Origin: Gilliamella sp. App4-10
GTDB taxonomy: Bacteria > Pseudomonadota > Gammaproteobacteria > Enterobacterales > Orbaceae
Assembly: GCF_001690495.1 (NCBI RefSeq)
Contig: NZ_LZGS01000039.1
Span: 1-48,612 of the forward strand
DNA: 48,612 nt
Reading direction: 5' to 3'
A program made the translations under genes and the position numbers. Positions 26,384 to 36,193 of this stretch are shown here, in pieces (positions within the stretch are counted from its first letter, which is position 1; each line of letters starts with the position of its first letter). The notes beneath the pieces are model-generated. The model saw only the letters and a program-made list of their open reading frames with translations, ran no database searches and was not told where the DNA came from.

Positions 26384-26424
26384 TGTCAAAATTTTTCAGG
26401 AAACTATGTGTTTGCGTATAAGTT
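26384..26424 (+). repeat. Dispersed 41-bp intergenic repeat, copy 3, overlapping the end of hemH
   Basis: It begins TGTCAAAATT, carries the core TTTCAGGAAAC and ends TTTGCGTATAAGTT, aligning without gaps to copies at 9653 (minus) and 12710. Its last 21 bases (26404-26424) encode, on the minus strand, the last six residues and stop of hemH. Confidence 0.75.
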
Positions 26425-27399
26425 TTTAAATATAATTGGTTGAGTATGATTGATTAACGCTATGATTAAATTAATTTGTAAGTCGCTCTCATTTAATGCG
26501 GGAATATAATAAAACGTTTTTCCGCCTGCATTAAAAAACAGTTCTCGATTTTCTTCATCAATTTCATAAAGTGTTTCAATACAGTCTACCGAGAAACCTG
26601 GGCAGATGACGTGCACGTTTTTAACGCCACTTTGTGCCAATGCTCGTAGTGTGTCGCTGGTACTTGGTGTAACCCATTTACCTTTACCAAATTTTGATTG
26701 ATACGCCATTTGGATTGGTCGATTTAGGCCATTTGCTCGACATTTTTCGATTAATAACTGCGTGGTCATTTCACAACGTTCAATGTAATCCTCTTTTCGT
26801 TTGTGAATATAACGTTCTGGGATACCATGATAAGAAAGCACGAGCACTTCAGGCTCTCCTTGATCTTGAAAAGCCTGTTTAATTTGTAAATAAAGTGCAT
26901 TGATATAGCTTGGATGATCAGCATAATCACGAATATAACAGATATTATCAATGATTTGATCAGAGGCAATAATCTGTTTGAGTTTATCAAGTACTGCAAG
27001 AGTTGTGGTTGTGGAATACTGCGGAAAGAGTGGTAATACGGTAATTTTTGAACATGATCGAAGGTTATTCAATGCCGATTGAATATCCGGTTCACCATAA
27101 GTCATGGCTAATTCACATTGTATATTCGGTAAATGACGTTGTAATTTATCACATAATAATCGGCTATAATGCAATAAAGGTGATGCGCCATTTATCCAAA
27201 TTTTTTGGTAATGGTGAATAATATAAGGTACTCGTTTGGGTATCACAAGAGACTTTAAAATGGGAGACCAAAACAGCTTTGGCAAATCAACGACATGCCG
27301 ATCGAGCAAAAACTCGGTTAAATACTGCTTTATTGCATCTGGCGTTGTCGCACTTGGCGTGCCTAGATTAACCAATAATAGTCCTTGTTTTTTTTCCAC
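26404..27399 (-). CDS. hemH: Ferrochelatase
   Basis: Inserts ferrous iron into protoporphyrin IX, the last step of heme synthesis. With the GTG start at 27399 it has 331 residues (E. coli 320). The catalytic His is in VLSYHGIPERY and the acidic metal-path motif is SVDCIETLYEIDEEN. The N terminus reads KKQGLLLVNLGTPSATTP. The frame opens at TTG 27405, but that codon sits directly on the AAGGA, while GTG 27399 lies 6 bases after it, so I use the GTG. The last six residues (NLYANT) are encoded by a copy of the dispersed 41-bp repeat. It lies 9 bases after waaA in a waaA-hemH unit with orn upstream. Confidence 0.96.
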   Translation of the reverse strand: MEKKQGLLLVNLGTPSATTPDAIKQYLTEFLLDRHVVDLPKLFWSPILKSLVIPKRVPYIIHHYQKIWINGASPLLHYSRLLCDKLQRHLPNIQCELAMTYGEPDIQSALNNLRSCSKITVLPLFPQYSTTTTLAVLDKLKQIIASDQIIDNICYIRDYADHPSYINALYLQIKQAFQDQGEPEVLVLSYHGIPERYIHKRKEDYIERCEMTTQLLIEKCRANGLNRPIQMAYQSKFGKGKWVTPSTSDTLRALAQSGVKNVHVICPGFSVDCIETLYEIDEENRELFFNAGGKTFYYIPALNESDLQINLIIALINHTQPIIFKNLYANT

Positions 27400-27408
27400 A
27401 AGCAATCC

Positions 27409-28680
27409 TTATTTTGAGCAAAGATAATGGTTGATAATGTTAAGCAGCCGATCTAGTGCCCCTTGATTTTGTTTTAATACTTGATATGCCTGTTCGCCAA
27501 TTTGCTGACTATTACTTTTATTTTCCAAAAGCGTATTAACCGCTGAATAAAGAGCGTCTGCTGAGCTAGCACAAATGATCATCCCGTTAGCTGAAATGAG
27601 CTGTTCACATATAACTTTAAAATTGAAAAAGTGCTCGCCACTAATGATTGGGATGTGGTGGAGTGCTGGCTCTAATGGGTTATGCCCACCATGCTTCACT
27701 AAACTACCTCCAACAAAGGCAATATCGGCAATGCCATAAAGTTCTATTAACTCTCCCATTGTATCGCCCAAAATGACTTGTGTTTGTTTAGTCGGAACTT
27801 GGTTGCTACTGCGGTTGATATAATTTAACCCGCGGTCATTAATTAATTTTTCGACGGTTTTAAAGCGTTCTGGGTGGCGGGGAACAACGATTAATAACAA
27901 ATCAGGGTATGTTTGTAATAATCGTTCAAAGGCAGACAAGATGATTTCATCTTCGCCACTATGTGTACTTGCAGCAATAAAGACAGGGCGATTTAATTGC
28001 CATTGTTGTTTTAGCATTGCAATTTTTTGCTGCTGTTGAGCCGTTAAATCAATATCAAATTTAATACTGCCGGTTATGGCTAAATGATCACTCGGCAAAC
28101 CCAGTGATACAAAACGCTCTCCGTCTTGCTTATTTTGTGCGGCAATGGTGCTGATTTTTGATAGTAAATGGCTAATCGCCCGTCCTAGTTTGCGATATCG
28201 GTTAGCTGATCGTTCTGATAATCTAGCGTTGGCAAGAACCAGCGGAATATTTCGTTTGTAACACTGACAAATAAAATTAGGCCAAAGCTCAGTTTCCATA
28301 ATAATCACTAATTTTGGCTGAATGGTTTTTAAAAAACGATTTATTGCGCAAGGCAAATCATAAGGTAAATAGACATGATAAACACTATCACCGAGTAACG
28401 ATTTCACTCGCTCTGAGCCTGTTGGTGTCATGGTGGTCACGGTGATAGGTAAATTAGGATATTGTTGTTGCAATGCTTTGATTAGTGGGATAGCGGCAAT
28501 CGTTTCCCCCACTGATACGGCATGCAGTAAAATACCATTAGATTCAACTTTATTTTGGCAAAAACCATAGCGTTCAAGCCAACGCTTACGATAAGCAGGC
28601 GCTTTACAGCTACGCCAAAGTAGCCTTAGCCAAACAAAGGGTTGAATCAAATATAATAAAACAGTATATAAAATTTGCAT
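27409..28680 (-). CDS. waaA: 3-deoxy-D-manno-octulosonic acid (Kdo) transferase
   Basis: Adds Kdo residues to the lipid A precursor at the inner face of the inner membrane, joining lipid A to core lipopolysaccharide. It has 423 residues (E. coli 425). An N-terminal membrane anchor (about 1-20, LYTVLLYLIQPFVWLRLLWR) is followed by the GT-B glycosyltransferase fold with HAVSVGETIAAIPLI, METELWPNF, ASTHSGEDEII, FVGGSLVKHGGHNPLEPA and SGEHFFNFK. It lies 5 bases after orn and 9 before hemH on the same strand, so the three are probably cotranscribed. Confidence 0.97.
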   Translation of the reverse strand: MQILYTVLLYLIQPFVWLRLLWRSCKAPAYRKRWLERYGFCQNKVESNGILLHAVSVGETIAAIPLIKALQQQYPNLPITVTTMTPTGSERVKSLLGDSVYHVYLPYDLPCAINRFLKTIQPKLVIIMETELWPNFICQCYKRNIPLVLANARLSERSANRYRKLGRAISHLLSKISTIAAQNKQDGERFVSLGLPSDHLAITGSIKFDIDLTAQQQQKIAMLKQQWQLNRPVFIAASTHSGEDEIILSAFERLLQTYPDLLLIVVPRHPERFKTVEKLINDRGLNYINRSSNQVPTKQTQVILGDTMGELIELYGIADIAFVGGSLVKHGGHNPLEPALHHIPIISGEHFFNFKVICEQLISANGMIICASSADALYSAVNTLLENKSNSQQIGEQAYQVLKQNQGALDRLLNIINHYLCSK

Positions 28681-28685
28681 GCTAA

Positions 28686-29249
28686 TTATTGGGTTAGATC
28701 AAAAAAGTGCTCGCGGTAATAAACCAGTTCGGCAATCGAATCACGAATATCATCGAGCGCTTGGTGCGAACTCTGTTTGCTAATCCCTTTTAACATTTCA
28801 GGCTTCCAGCGTTTAGCTAATTCTTTAATTGTACTAATATCTAAATAACGATAATGAAAATAACGTTCTAAATTAGGCATATAGTTAAATAAAAAACGAC
28901 GATCTTGCCCAATGGTATTACCACAAATTGGTGAGCTGTTTTCAGGTACCCATTGTTTTAAAAATTCGATGGTTTGTTGTTCGGCTTGTTGTTCGCTAAT
29001 GGTACTTGTGCGAACACGCTCGATGAGTCCTGATTTGCCGTGGGTATTTTGATTCCACTCATCCATTAATGCTAATTGCTCATCAGATTGATGCACGGCA
29101 ATGACTGGTCCTTCAGCAAGGATATTTAAATTAGAATCGGTAACAATGGTTGCAATTTCAATAATGCGATCAGTGGTTGGATTAAGTCCTGTCATTTCAA
29201 GATCGATCCAAATAAGATTGCTACTGTTAATTTGTGATTGTTTGCTCAT
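28686..29249 (-). CDS. orn: Oligoribonuclease
   Basis: 3'-5' exoribonuclease that degrades RNA fragments of two to five bases, including pGpG from cyclic-di-GMP. It has 187 residues with the start at 29249 (E. coli 181). The DEDDh catalytic residues are in [11 protein letters not shown] (Asp and Glu), [13 protein letters not shown] (Asp), and [12 protein letters not shown] (His and Asp). The open frame runs 18 codons further upstream to 29303, but this adds [18 protein letters not shown], which relatives lack. It is divergent from rsgA, as in E. coli, and leads the orn-waaA-hemH unit. Confidence 0.95.
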   Translation of the reverse strand: MSKQSQINSSNLIWIDLEMTGLNPTTDRIIEIATIVTDSNLNILAEGPVIAVHQSDEQLALMDEWNQNTHGKSGLIERVRTSTISEQQAEQQTIEFLKQWVPENSSPICGNTIGQDRRFLFNYMPNLERYFHYRYLDISTIKELAKRWKPEMLKGISKQSSHQALDDIRDSIAELVYYREHFFDLTQ

Positions 29250-29328
29250 AATTTGCGATAGACATTTTCTTTTTGATACTGAGTAGTGTAGCATAACTGA
29301 CAATCTGTTTTAGTAAAAAATGAGTGCT

Positions 29329-30357
29329 ATGGCAAAAAATCAACTCTCCCAAAATCAAAAAAGGCGCGTAGCGGCAAAACATCAGCAACGATTAGCTATA
29401 AAACAAGATGAAAGTCTATCAAATTTTTCATCCCCTCGTGATGGTGTGGTGATAAGTCGTTTTGGTAAATCGGCTGATGTCGAAGATGATGCAGGCCTTA
29501 TTTATCGTTGTAGTATTCGGCGCACGTTACCGTCGTTAGTCACTGGCGATAAAGTTTTGTGGCGCGAAAGTTTAGAGCCGAATACCAATGGTATCATTGA
29601 AGCGGTTCATCCTCGGCATTCGGAACTTGTTCGGCCTGATTTTTATGATGGTGTTAAACCTGTTGCCGCAAATGTTGATCAAATCGTGATTATTTCGGCT
29701 GTCTTGCCAGAACTATCACTAAATATTATCGATCGCTATTTAGTGGCTTGTGAAAGTACTGATATACAACCGATTATTGTTTTAAACAAAATTGATTTAC
29801 TCAATGATCAGCAACGCGCTGATGTTGAAAAACAATTGGCGATTTATACTCATATTGGTTATCAATTATTATATATTTCATGCCAAAATCAACAAGGTAT
29901 TGCGGTATTGCAAGATGCCTTGCAAGGTAAGGTTTCTATTTTAGTTGGACAATCTGGTGTGGGTAAATCAAGTATTATTAATTTACTGTTACCTCATCAA
30001 TCACAATCAGTGATGACTGGAGGTATTTCAGAAATATCAGGTCTTGGTCAACATACAACCACATCCTCTCGGCTTTACCACTTACCAAATGGTGGCGATA
30101 TTATTGACTCACCAGGGATCCGCGAATTTGGCTTATGGCATTTAGAGCCAGAACAGGTAATTAGGGGGTTTAAAGAATTTGACAATTATTTAGGTGGTTG
30201 CCACTTTCGTGATTGTAATCACCTCGATACGCCAGGTTGTTTGCTACAAAAAGCAATGCAAGACGGCCAAATTGCTCCATCAAGGCTTGATAACTATCAT
30301 CGAATTTTACAGACAATGCAAGAGGTAAAGGCAAAAACGAATAAAAGCTATAAGTAA
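29329..30357 (+). CDS. rsgA: Small ribosomal subunit biogenesis GTPase RsgA
   Basis: Circularly permuted GTPase that checks late maturation of the 30S subunit. It has 342 residues. The G motifs appear in the permuted order: NKIDLL (G4), then [14 protein letters not shown] (G1), then [14 protein letters not shown] (G3). An N-terminal OB fold precedes them. A C-terminal zinc knuckle ([16 protein letters not shown]) follows. I use the ATG at 29329, which follows GAG and matches the E. coli start M-KN-LS. The ATG at 29320 would add three residues. It is divergent from orn. Confidence 0.95.
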   Translation: MAKNQLSQNQKRRVAAKHQQRLAIKQDESLSNFSSPRDGVVISRFGKSADVEDDAGLIYRCSIRRTLPSLVTGDKVLWRESLEPNTNGIIEAVHPRHSELVRPDFYDGVKPVAANVDQIVIISAVLPELSLNIIDRYLVACESTDIQPIIVLNKIDLLNDQQRADVEKQLAIYTHIGYQLLYISCQNQQGIAVLQDALQGKVSILVGQSGVGKSSIINLLLPHQSQSVMTGGISEISGLGQHTTTSSRLYHLPNGGDIIDSPGIREFGLWHLEPEQVIRGFKEFDNYLGGCHFRDCNHLDTPGCLLQKAMQDGQIAPSRLDNYHRILQTMQEVKAKTNKSYK

Positions 30358-30427
30358 TAAGCTTTAATCAAAATTAAAAAATTTTAATTTTAGTTAGTTT
30401 AGTAAAGATAGGTGAGATTATTATTTG

Positions 30428-30468
30428 TTGCTACTCACAAGCTGTGAAATTTAAATTGTGAGTAGCAA
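30428..30468. terminator. 13-bp hairpin between rsgA and the hdeD-like gene
   Basis: TTGCTACTCACAA (30428-30440) pairs perfectly with TTGTGAGTAGCAA (30456-30468) around a 15-base loop. It sits between the convergent 3' ends of rsgA and the HdeD-like gene. There is no T-run, so termination is inferred from position. Confidence 0.55.
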
Positions 30469-30486
30469 AATAAACAATATTAGTTA

Positions 30487-31032
30487 TTAACGATTTTTTA
30501 GTGCAAAGCCGATAGCTACATATGCCCAACCTTGGAAGACAAGGTCAATACCTAAAAACATACCTAATATCCAAAGACTGTCATACGGCCATCCTATAAT
30601 AACCATAAAACCCAAAATTAATGTAATCATACCGGAAATGAGTACCCATCCCCAACGAGGTAAATTACGGTTGATCATAGCGGAAAATATTTGTGTAAAG
30701 CCACTCATCATTAATAAGAGCGACATCACTAATGTTAAGGCAGATGAAACAGCAACAGGTTTGAGAAATGACATTAAACCAATAAATATGTATAAAATAC
30801 CCATTACTGCCCATAAGGCTGATTGGCCAAAACTTTTAATGCTAAAAGAATGTAATGTTTGGGCAAGTCCTGCAATTAAAATTAATGAGCCAATAAAATA
30901 GACAGAAAAAACGGTAGCAATGAACTGATAACCTAATGCTAAGCACCCTAATACAATTAAAATAACACCGACTAAAATAAACCAGCTTGATTTTTCTTTA
31001 AGAGCGTGGAAATTGTTTTCGTTAGATATCAT
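30487..31032 (-). CDS. HdeD family membrane protein (DUF308)
   Basis: A 181-residue inner-membrane protein of the HdeD/DUF308 family. It has about six hydrophobic segments in pairs (WFILVGVILIVLGCLALGY, VYFIGSLILIAGLAQTL, ALWAVMGILYIFIGLMSF, ALTLVMSLLLMMSGFTQIF, and two more). E. coli HdeD is linked to acid resistance at high cell density, but the molecular role is unknown and the acid genes hdeA/hdeB are not nearby. It starts at ATG with AGG 8 bases upstream. It is a single minus-strand gene between rsgA and dauA. Confidence 0.87.
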   Translation of the reverse strand: MISNENNFHALKEKSSWFILVGVILIVLGCLALGYQFIATVFSVYFIGSLILIAGLAQTLHSFSIKSFGQSALWAVMGILYIFIGLMSFLKPVAVSSALTLVMSLLLMMSGFTQIFSAMINRNLPRWGWVLISGMITLILGFMVIIGWPYDSLWILGMFLGIDLVFQGWAYVAIGFALKNR

Positions 31033-31209
31033 GTTATTTACCTATTTTTATGAGTTAATTTTGGATTTCAAATTCAAACCACTGCTAAGACTTATAGTCT
31101 GTCAACAGCGATTAGTAAATGAAAAGAAAGGTCGTGAAGGTACAATTTATTGCGCAGTAATTCGATTTTATGCAAACTTTCACTGCGTATATAAATTAGT
31201 CAATATAAT

Positions 31210-31233
31210 AAAGCTAAATTGTGAATTAGCTTT
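31210..31233 (-). terminator. Hairpin over the dauA stop codon
   Basis: AAAGCTAA (31210-31217) and TTAGCTTT (31226-31233) pair around an 8-base loop. The stem includes the dauA stop (31226-31228). On the minus strand it is followed by TATTATATTG, a weak T tract. Confidence 0.5.
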
Positions 31234-32899
31234 TATCTTTCAGTGCTTCATCTAACGTTGAATAGAACATGAGTTTGTTAGAAATAGGAACAATTTTGGC
31301 GCGAGCTAATGTTTTTAATGGTTGAAATTGTAATTCACAAATTGATAGATCAACATGTTCAGGTAATTCATCGATAAAATGTATTAAAGCATTGAGTCCA
31401 CCAGCATCAAGAATAGGTACCGCATCCCATTGTAGTACTATGTGTTCATATCCATTAATCTTTTGATATATCTCTAAAAATGTGCGTTCAGCAGCAGCAA
31501 AAAACAGTGGCCCATTAATACGTAACACCAAGGTTTTGTTGTCACTGCGATTAAGTTCAACTAACCGAGTCATTCGAGCGATACGACGCATAAATAAAAT
31601 TGATGCCAGCACAATCCCAAGTGTAATTGCAATCACCATATCAAATAGTACTGTGAGCGACATGCAAATAAGCATAATTAAAATATCATCTTTTGGCGCA
31701 CATTTAATAATGTAAATGACGCGTTGAACTGCACTCATATTCCATGCCACGATAAGTAATAATGCTGCCATAGCAGAAAGTGGAATAAATGATAATGCGG
31801 GTGCAAAGCAGATCAGTGCAAGTAACACAACGAGTGAATGCAACACGGCAGCAATCGGCGAAGTCGCTCCCGCTTTGACATTTGCCGCCGACCTTGCGAT
31901 AGCTGCAGTTGCTGAAATCCCACCAAAAAAGGGCGCGATAATATTTCCTAAACCTTGACCAATAAGTTCACTATTTGAATGATGTTTTGTGTGAGTCATT
32001 TCATCTAATACGACAGCACAAAGTAGTGATTCAATTGCGCATAACATTGCCATGGTTAGCGAAATCGGTAATAAGGCGGTCAGTGTTGACCAATCCCATT
32101 TAAATTCAGCATGCTGCCAAGGTAAAACAAATTCTGGTAATACAGAGGGTATGCCGTGACCTATTGTATTATCGTTTAGCGTATAGGTAAATCGTGAACC
32201 GATGGTTTCAATTTGATAACCAAATTGATTAAAAATAAACATGACAGCAATGCCAGCAACCAGTGCCGGTAAGTGCCCCGATATTTTGACTTTAAGTTTT
32301 GGCCATACAATTAACACCATTAGTGTCACTATACCGACTATGGTATCAGCAATATGAATGGTGGGTAGCGTTTTCGTTAACTCAATAACTTTTTCAATAT
32401 AGCTTTCTGGCATATGCTCAAGCGTCAAACCAAAAAAATCTTTAATTTGCATGGTCGCTATAGTTATGGCAATTCCTGATGTGAATCCTAATACCACGGG
32501 TAATGGAATGTACTCGATTAAACGTCCTAATCGAATACATCCCATTAATACAAGAAATATGCCGGACAGTAATGTTGCAACGAGTAATCCCGATAATCCA
32601 TATTGTAACGATACAGGGTATAAAATAACCACAAATGCCGCAGTAGGGCCTGAAACACTAAAACGTGACCCACCCGTTAATGCAATCACAAAGCCCGCTA
32701 TAATTGCGGTGTATAGCCCATACTGTGGTGGTACACCACTAGCGATTGCTAGTGCCATTGCTAGTGGTATAGCAATTATACCAACAGTTATTCCGGCTAT
32801 TAGATCTTTGATAAAACGAGTTGTGTTATAAGGAGTACTTATACATGCAGATATAAATGCACAGCTAATTTTGGTGCCAGAAAGGCCATATAATTTCAT
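31226..32899 (-). CDS. dauA: C4-dicarboxylate transporter DauA (SulP family)
   Basis: Inner-membrane anion transporter of the SulP/SLC26 family, 557 residues (E. coli DauA 559). The SulP membrane domain (about 30-430) contains [35 protein letters not shown] and [13 protein letters not shown] followed by [16 protein letters not shown]. The C-terminal STAS domain (about 440-555) carries [15 protein letters not shown] and [15 protein letters not shown]. In E. coli it takes up succinate and other C4-dicarboxylates at acid pH, and identity to it is high throughout, so the same substrate is likely. The ATG has no clear ribosome site. It is a single gene between the HdeD-like gene and the ABC importer. 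Confidence 0.93.
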   Translation of the reverse strand: MKLYGLSGTKISCAFISACISTPYNTTRFIKDLIAGITVGIIAIPLAMALAIASGVPPQYGLYTAIIAGFVIALTGGSRFSVSGPTAAFVVILYPVSLQYGLSGLLVATLLSGIFLVLMGCIRLGRLIEYIPLPVVLGFTSGIAITIATMQIKDFFGLTLEHMPESYIEKVIELTKTLPTIHIADTIVGIVTLMVLIVWPKLKVKISGHLPALVAGIAVMFIFNQFGYQIETIGSRFTYTLNDNTIGHGIPSVLPEFVLPWQHAEFKWDWSTLTALLPISLTMAMLCAIESLLCAVVLDEMTHTKHHSNSELIGQGLGNIIAPFFGGISATAAIARSAANVKAGATSPIAAVLHSLVVLLALICFAPALSFIPLSAMAALLLIVAWNMSAVQRVIYIIKCAPKDDILIMLICMSLTVLFDMVIAITLGIVLASILFMRRIARMTRLVELNRSDNKTLVLRINGPLFFAAAERTFLEIYQKINGYEHIVLQWDAVPILDAGGLNALIHFIDELPEHVDLSICELQFQPLKTLARAKIVPISNKLMFYSTLDEALKDKS

Positions 32900-33083
32900 T
32901 ATTTTTGTTTAATTAAAGGGAAGTTATCTTAAATTCCTAATAAGATAATCTTTTTTACAAAAAATAAAAGTGTGTTTTGAAAATAATCCTCTTTTTTGTA
33001 AAAAAACTTTTGTTGCTTTTGCTGGTATGGCTTGATTAAATTATCACCTGATAGGTATAATTTATTTTGTTGTTATGCAATAT

Positions 33084-33116
33084 AAAAAGCAATATTTTTT
33101 TCAAATATTGCTTTTT
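33084..33116 (-). terminator. Terminator of the ABC importer operon
   Basis: AAAAAGCAATATTT (33084-33097) pairs with AAATATTGCTTTTT (33103-33116), a 14-bp stem with a 5-base loop and its own T tail on the minus strand. It lies 8 bases after the ATPase stop. Confidence 0.85.
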
Positions 33117-33124
33117 ATGTGTTG

Positions 33125-33919
33125 TTAACCTAAAAGTAACGCATCATCGGTAACTTTTTCACCGCGTGTTTTTTCAAACATATCTAATAAATCAGTTACA
33201 GTTAATTTAGCTCGTTGTTCTCCAGATACATCAAGCACGACTTGCCCTTGATGAAGCATCACTGTTCTAGTGCCATACTCTAATGCTTGTTTCATCGAAT
33301 GAGTAACCATCATGGTGGTTAATTGGTTTTTTGAAACAATTTCATTGGTGAGTTCTAAAACAAACTGTGCGGTTTTTGGATCAAGTGCTGCTGTATGTTC
33401 ATCAAGCAATAATATTTTAGATGGCTGTAAAGTTGACATTAACAAACTAATAGCTTGTCTTTGACCGCCGGAAAGTAATCCCATCATATCTGATAATCGA
33501 TTTTCAAGACCTAAATTTAAAGTGGCCAGTTTTTCTTTAAATATTGATCTGATTTCGTGATTAAGAGCTGGAGATAGCCTAAAACGATGTCCACGGTTAT
33601 AGGCGATGGCAAGATTTTCTTCGATTGTTAAGTTTTCACAAGTTCCAACCATAGGGTCTTGGAATACGCGAGCAACCATACCGGCTCTTTTCCATGCTGG
33701 CCAGCGAGTGACATTTTGTCCATTAATGACAATATGACCAGAGTCAACAAGTAAATCACCACTAATCACATTAAGAAATGAGCTTTTTCCGGCTCCATTA
33801 CTGCCTATAATAGTGACAAATTCTCCCTCACTGATATTAAGATTTAACCCACGTAAAACATGATTTTCGATAGGCGTGCCTCGATTAAAGGTTAATTGCA
33901 ATTGTTCTACTTTAATCAT
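33125..33919 (-). CDS. ABC transporter ATP-binding protein
   Basis: ATPase subunit of an importer, 264 residues. It has Walker A GSNGAGKSS (Lys45), signature LSGGQRQ, Walker B ILLLDEHTAALDP and the switch His in MMVTHSMKQAL. It overlaps the permease gene by 4 bases (ATGA), so the two are translated together. Its neighbours are a permease of the branched-chain type and ABC_sub_bind (PF04392) binding proteins. This arrangement matches the TrpXYZ-like importers described in streptococci. The substrate, an amino acid or small aromatic compound, is inference only. Confidence 0.92.
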   Translation of the reverse strand: MIKVEQLQLTFNRGTPIENHVLRGLNLNISEGEFVTIIGSNGAGKSSFLNVISGDLLVDSGHIVINGQNVTRWPAWKRAGMVARVFQDPMVGTCENLTIEENLAIAYNRGHRFRLSPALNHEIRSIFKEKLATLNLGLENRLSDMMGLLSGGQRQAISLLMSTLQPSKILLLDEHTAALDPKTAQFVLELTNEIVSKNQLTTMMVTHSMKQALEYGTRTVMLHQGQVVLDVSGEQRAKLTVTDLLDMFEKTRGEKVTDDALLLG

Positions 33920-34866
33920 GCTGACTTCCCTCTTATTTTGGCGTGTTTTTTTAATTGCTTAGGCACAACTAGAGCTAGCACAACAAGTATTGCTGTGATT
34001 AGATTGAGATCTTCTGTTCCGACACCGATTTCTTGTAAAAATTCATTACTAAGTGCAAAGGCAATGAATAAACGATATAAAATAGAGCCGAAAATAACGG
34101 CTAGCATCACAGTCCAAATACGTTTAGCTGGGAAGAGGCTTTCACCAATAATAATTGAGGCAAGACCAATTACAATTGTACCAACACCAATGGTAATGTC
34201 GGCACTGCCTTGCGTTTGCACAAAAAGGGAACCCCCTAGCGCAATTAAACCATTTGAAATTGCCATACCCAAAATGGTTATGCCATCTGTCGGTATACCT
34301 TGAGATTTTGCCATTCGGGGGTTAGTGCCTGTTGCTCTTAAGGCAAGTCCTTTTTGAGTATTTAAAAATAGATTTAGTAACATCCAAAATACAAGCACAA
34401 ATCCTAATATCATAAGGGGTTGCACAAAATATTGATTACTGTAGTCTTCAGCAATAAATGGTGAAAATATTGTTTTGGCATCAAGTAAAGAAAGATTAGG
34501 TGAGCCGGCTAGTCGAGTTGTTTCATCCATCACGTAAGGCCCAATACCTAATATTCTTAAATTAATAGAATAGAGCCCTATCATGACAATAATACTTGAT
34601 AATAATTGAAGAATATTGAGCTTCACATACAATATTCCTGTCATCGCGCCAGCAAGACAGCCAGCAAACATACCTAATAATGTTGCGATCCAAGGATCGA
34701 TGCCTACATAAATGCACAATCCACATACTGCGCCACCAAGAGGAAAGCTGGCATCTGCAGTAAGATCGGGAAAATCAAGTAAACGAAAGGAGATAAATAC
34801 ACCTAAACTCACTAGTGCATAAATAAGTCCAATTCCAATTGAGCCTAATAAAAATTCAAAAGACAT
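33916..34866 (-). CDS. ABC transporter permease (branched-chain type)
   Basis: Inner-membrane permease of the BPD_transp_2 family, 316 residues with about eight or nine hydrophobic segments (IGLIYALVSLGVFISFRLL, ATLLGMFAGCLAGAMTGILY, LGMAISNGLIALGGSLFVQ, and LITAILVVLALVVP near the C terminus). The motif LDFPDLTADASFPLGGAV at about 30-47 is typical of permeases paired with ABC_sub_bind proteins. It is located between the binding protein (59-base gap upstream) and the ATPase (4-base overlap). Confidence 0.9.
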   Translation of the reverse strand: MSFEFLLGSIGIGLIYALVSLGVFISFRLLDFPDLTADASFPLGGAVCGLCIYVGIDPWIATLLGMFAGCLAGAMTGILYVKLNILQLLSSIIVMIGLYSINLRILGIGPYVMDETTRLAGSPNLSLLDAKTIFSPFIAEDYSNQYFVQPLMILGFVLVFWMLLNLFLNTQKGLALRATGTNPRMAKSQGIPTDGITILGMAISNGLIALGGSLFVQTQGSADITIGVGTIVIGLASIIIGESLFPAKRIWTVMLAVIFGSILYRLFIAFALSNEFLQEIGVGTEDLNLITAILVVLALVVPKQLKKHAKIRGKSA

Positions 34867-34925
34867 GAAAAAAATCCATTAAAGTTAATCGCCAAAGTTG
34901 GCGATTGAGTTAGAAATTAGTAAAT

Positions 34926-35903
34926 TTATTTTTCGACAATTTTGGCAGCTGATTTTAATACATTTTCAGGTAATATAACACCTTGTCGTTCAGCCGCTTT
35001 TTTATTTATTGTTAATTGAGTGATATTGCCTACTTGCGGTGCAATATCGCCCGGGTTTTCACCATTAAGTATACGGATAACAATTTTACCAGCTTGACGA
35101 CCAAGATCATAATAACTCATCCCTAAAGCAGCAATTGCACCGCGTTCTGTCGATTCTGGATTAGATGCAATAAGGGCGATTTTACTTTCATTAGCCACTT
35201 TTGCTAAAGCTTCATAAGCAGAAACAACGTTATTATCAGTAGTCGTATAAATCATATCTACCTTACCTTTTAAACTTCTCGCTGCTGTTGATATATCAGA
35301 AGTGCGCTGGGCAGGGGCAGCAATAATTTTCATACCTCGTTTTTCTAGTTCAACCTGCAATTGTTTTAGAATGATGGTTGAATTAGTTTCGCTTGGACTA
35401 TAAACATAACCAATATTTTTAGCTTCAGGTTTAATTTTTAACATCAGATCAATTTGCGCATCTAGTGATAAAGCATCAGATACACCTGTTACGTTTGTTT
35501 TTGATGCATCCCAACTTGGTGTTAATTTGGCTACCACGGGATCGGTAACGGCAGTGAAAACTATCGGAATGCGTTTTGTTGTCGCAACTAATGCTTGTGA
35601 ACTTGGCGTGGCTATTCCGACGATAACATCTGGTTTACTTGCTACAAATTGTTTCGCAATTTGGGCTGCATTGGCACTACTACCTTGTGCGCTTGAAAAT
35701 TGTAATTTTAAATTTTCTCCCGCAATGTAACCATTGTCCTTTAACTCATCTTCAACCCCTTTGCGTACATTATCTAATGCTGGGTGTTCAACGATTGCTG
35801 TAATAGCAACAAATTTTTGTTCATTTTTAGCATCTGCTGAAGAGTAGAATGCTACAAACGATAAACTAAGTAGCATAAAAAGTTTAATAATAGAATTACG
35901 CAT
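34926..35903 (-). CDS. ABC transporter substrate-binding protein (ABC_sub_bind family), first copy
   Basis: Periplasmic binding protein of 325 residues with a Sec signal (MRNSIIKLFMLLSLSFVAFY, cut near SSADA). The family core reads FVAITAIVEHPALDNVRKGV, AQGSSANAAQIAKQFV, IVFTAVTDPVVAKL, GYVYSPSETNS and YTTTDNNVVSAYEAL. I use ATG 35903 because AGGAG lies 6 bases upstream. The longer frame to 35963 adds 20 residues before the signal. It is the proximal binding protein of the importer. A second, closely similar gene lies 290 bases upstream. Confidence 0.93.
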   Translation of the reverse strand: MRNSIIKLFMLLSLSFVAFYSSADAKNEQKFVAITAIVEHPALDNVRKGVEDELKDNGYIAGENLKLQFSSAQGSSANAAQIAKQFVASKPDVIVGIATPSSQALVATTKRIPIVFTAVTDPVVAKLTPSWDASKTNVTGVSDALSLDAQIDLMLKIKPEAKNIGYVYSPSETNSTIILKQLQVELEKRGMKIIAAPAQRTSDISTAARSLKGKVDMIYTTTDNNVVSAYEALAKVANESKIALIASNPESTERGAIAALGMSYYDLGRQAGKIVIRILNGENPGDIAPQVGNITQLTINKKAAERQGVILPENVLKSAAKIVEK

Positions 35904-36193
35904 AAGGCACTCCTGTAATATTTTTTTTACAACCAAGCTAAATATTGAGTTACTATAAAGCAAAAATAGATAATTTTCTAGCGTAAAAATTGTTATGAGT
36001 GTAAATATTTTATTACACTTATAGGTAATTTAATGTCATATCAACATACTATCGTAAGTGATACTAACCCAGTTATTGGAAGACAAGGATTATAGGTTAT
36101 ATCAATTGGTTGAAACGGATTATTTGTACCATTTTCCCTTTGCCCACTTCACTAAATGAGCAAAGTTCTTGATTCATTCTAGTAGGGTTGAGC

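Noticed and set aside
35904..36193. Possible riboswitch or T-box before the first binding-protein gene
   Set aside because: The gap holds one small hairpin (35998-36019) but no T-box sequence, specifier stem or terminator/antiterminator pair that I could support.
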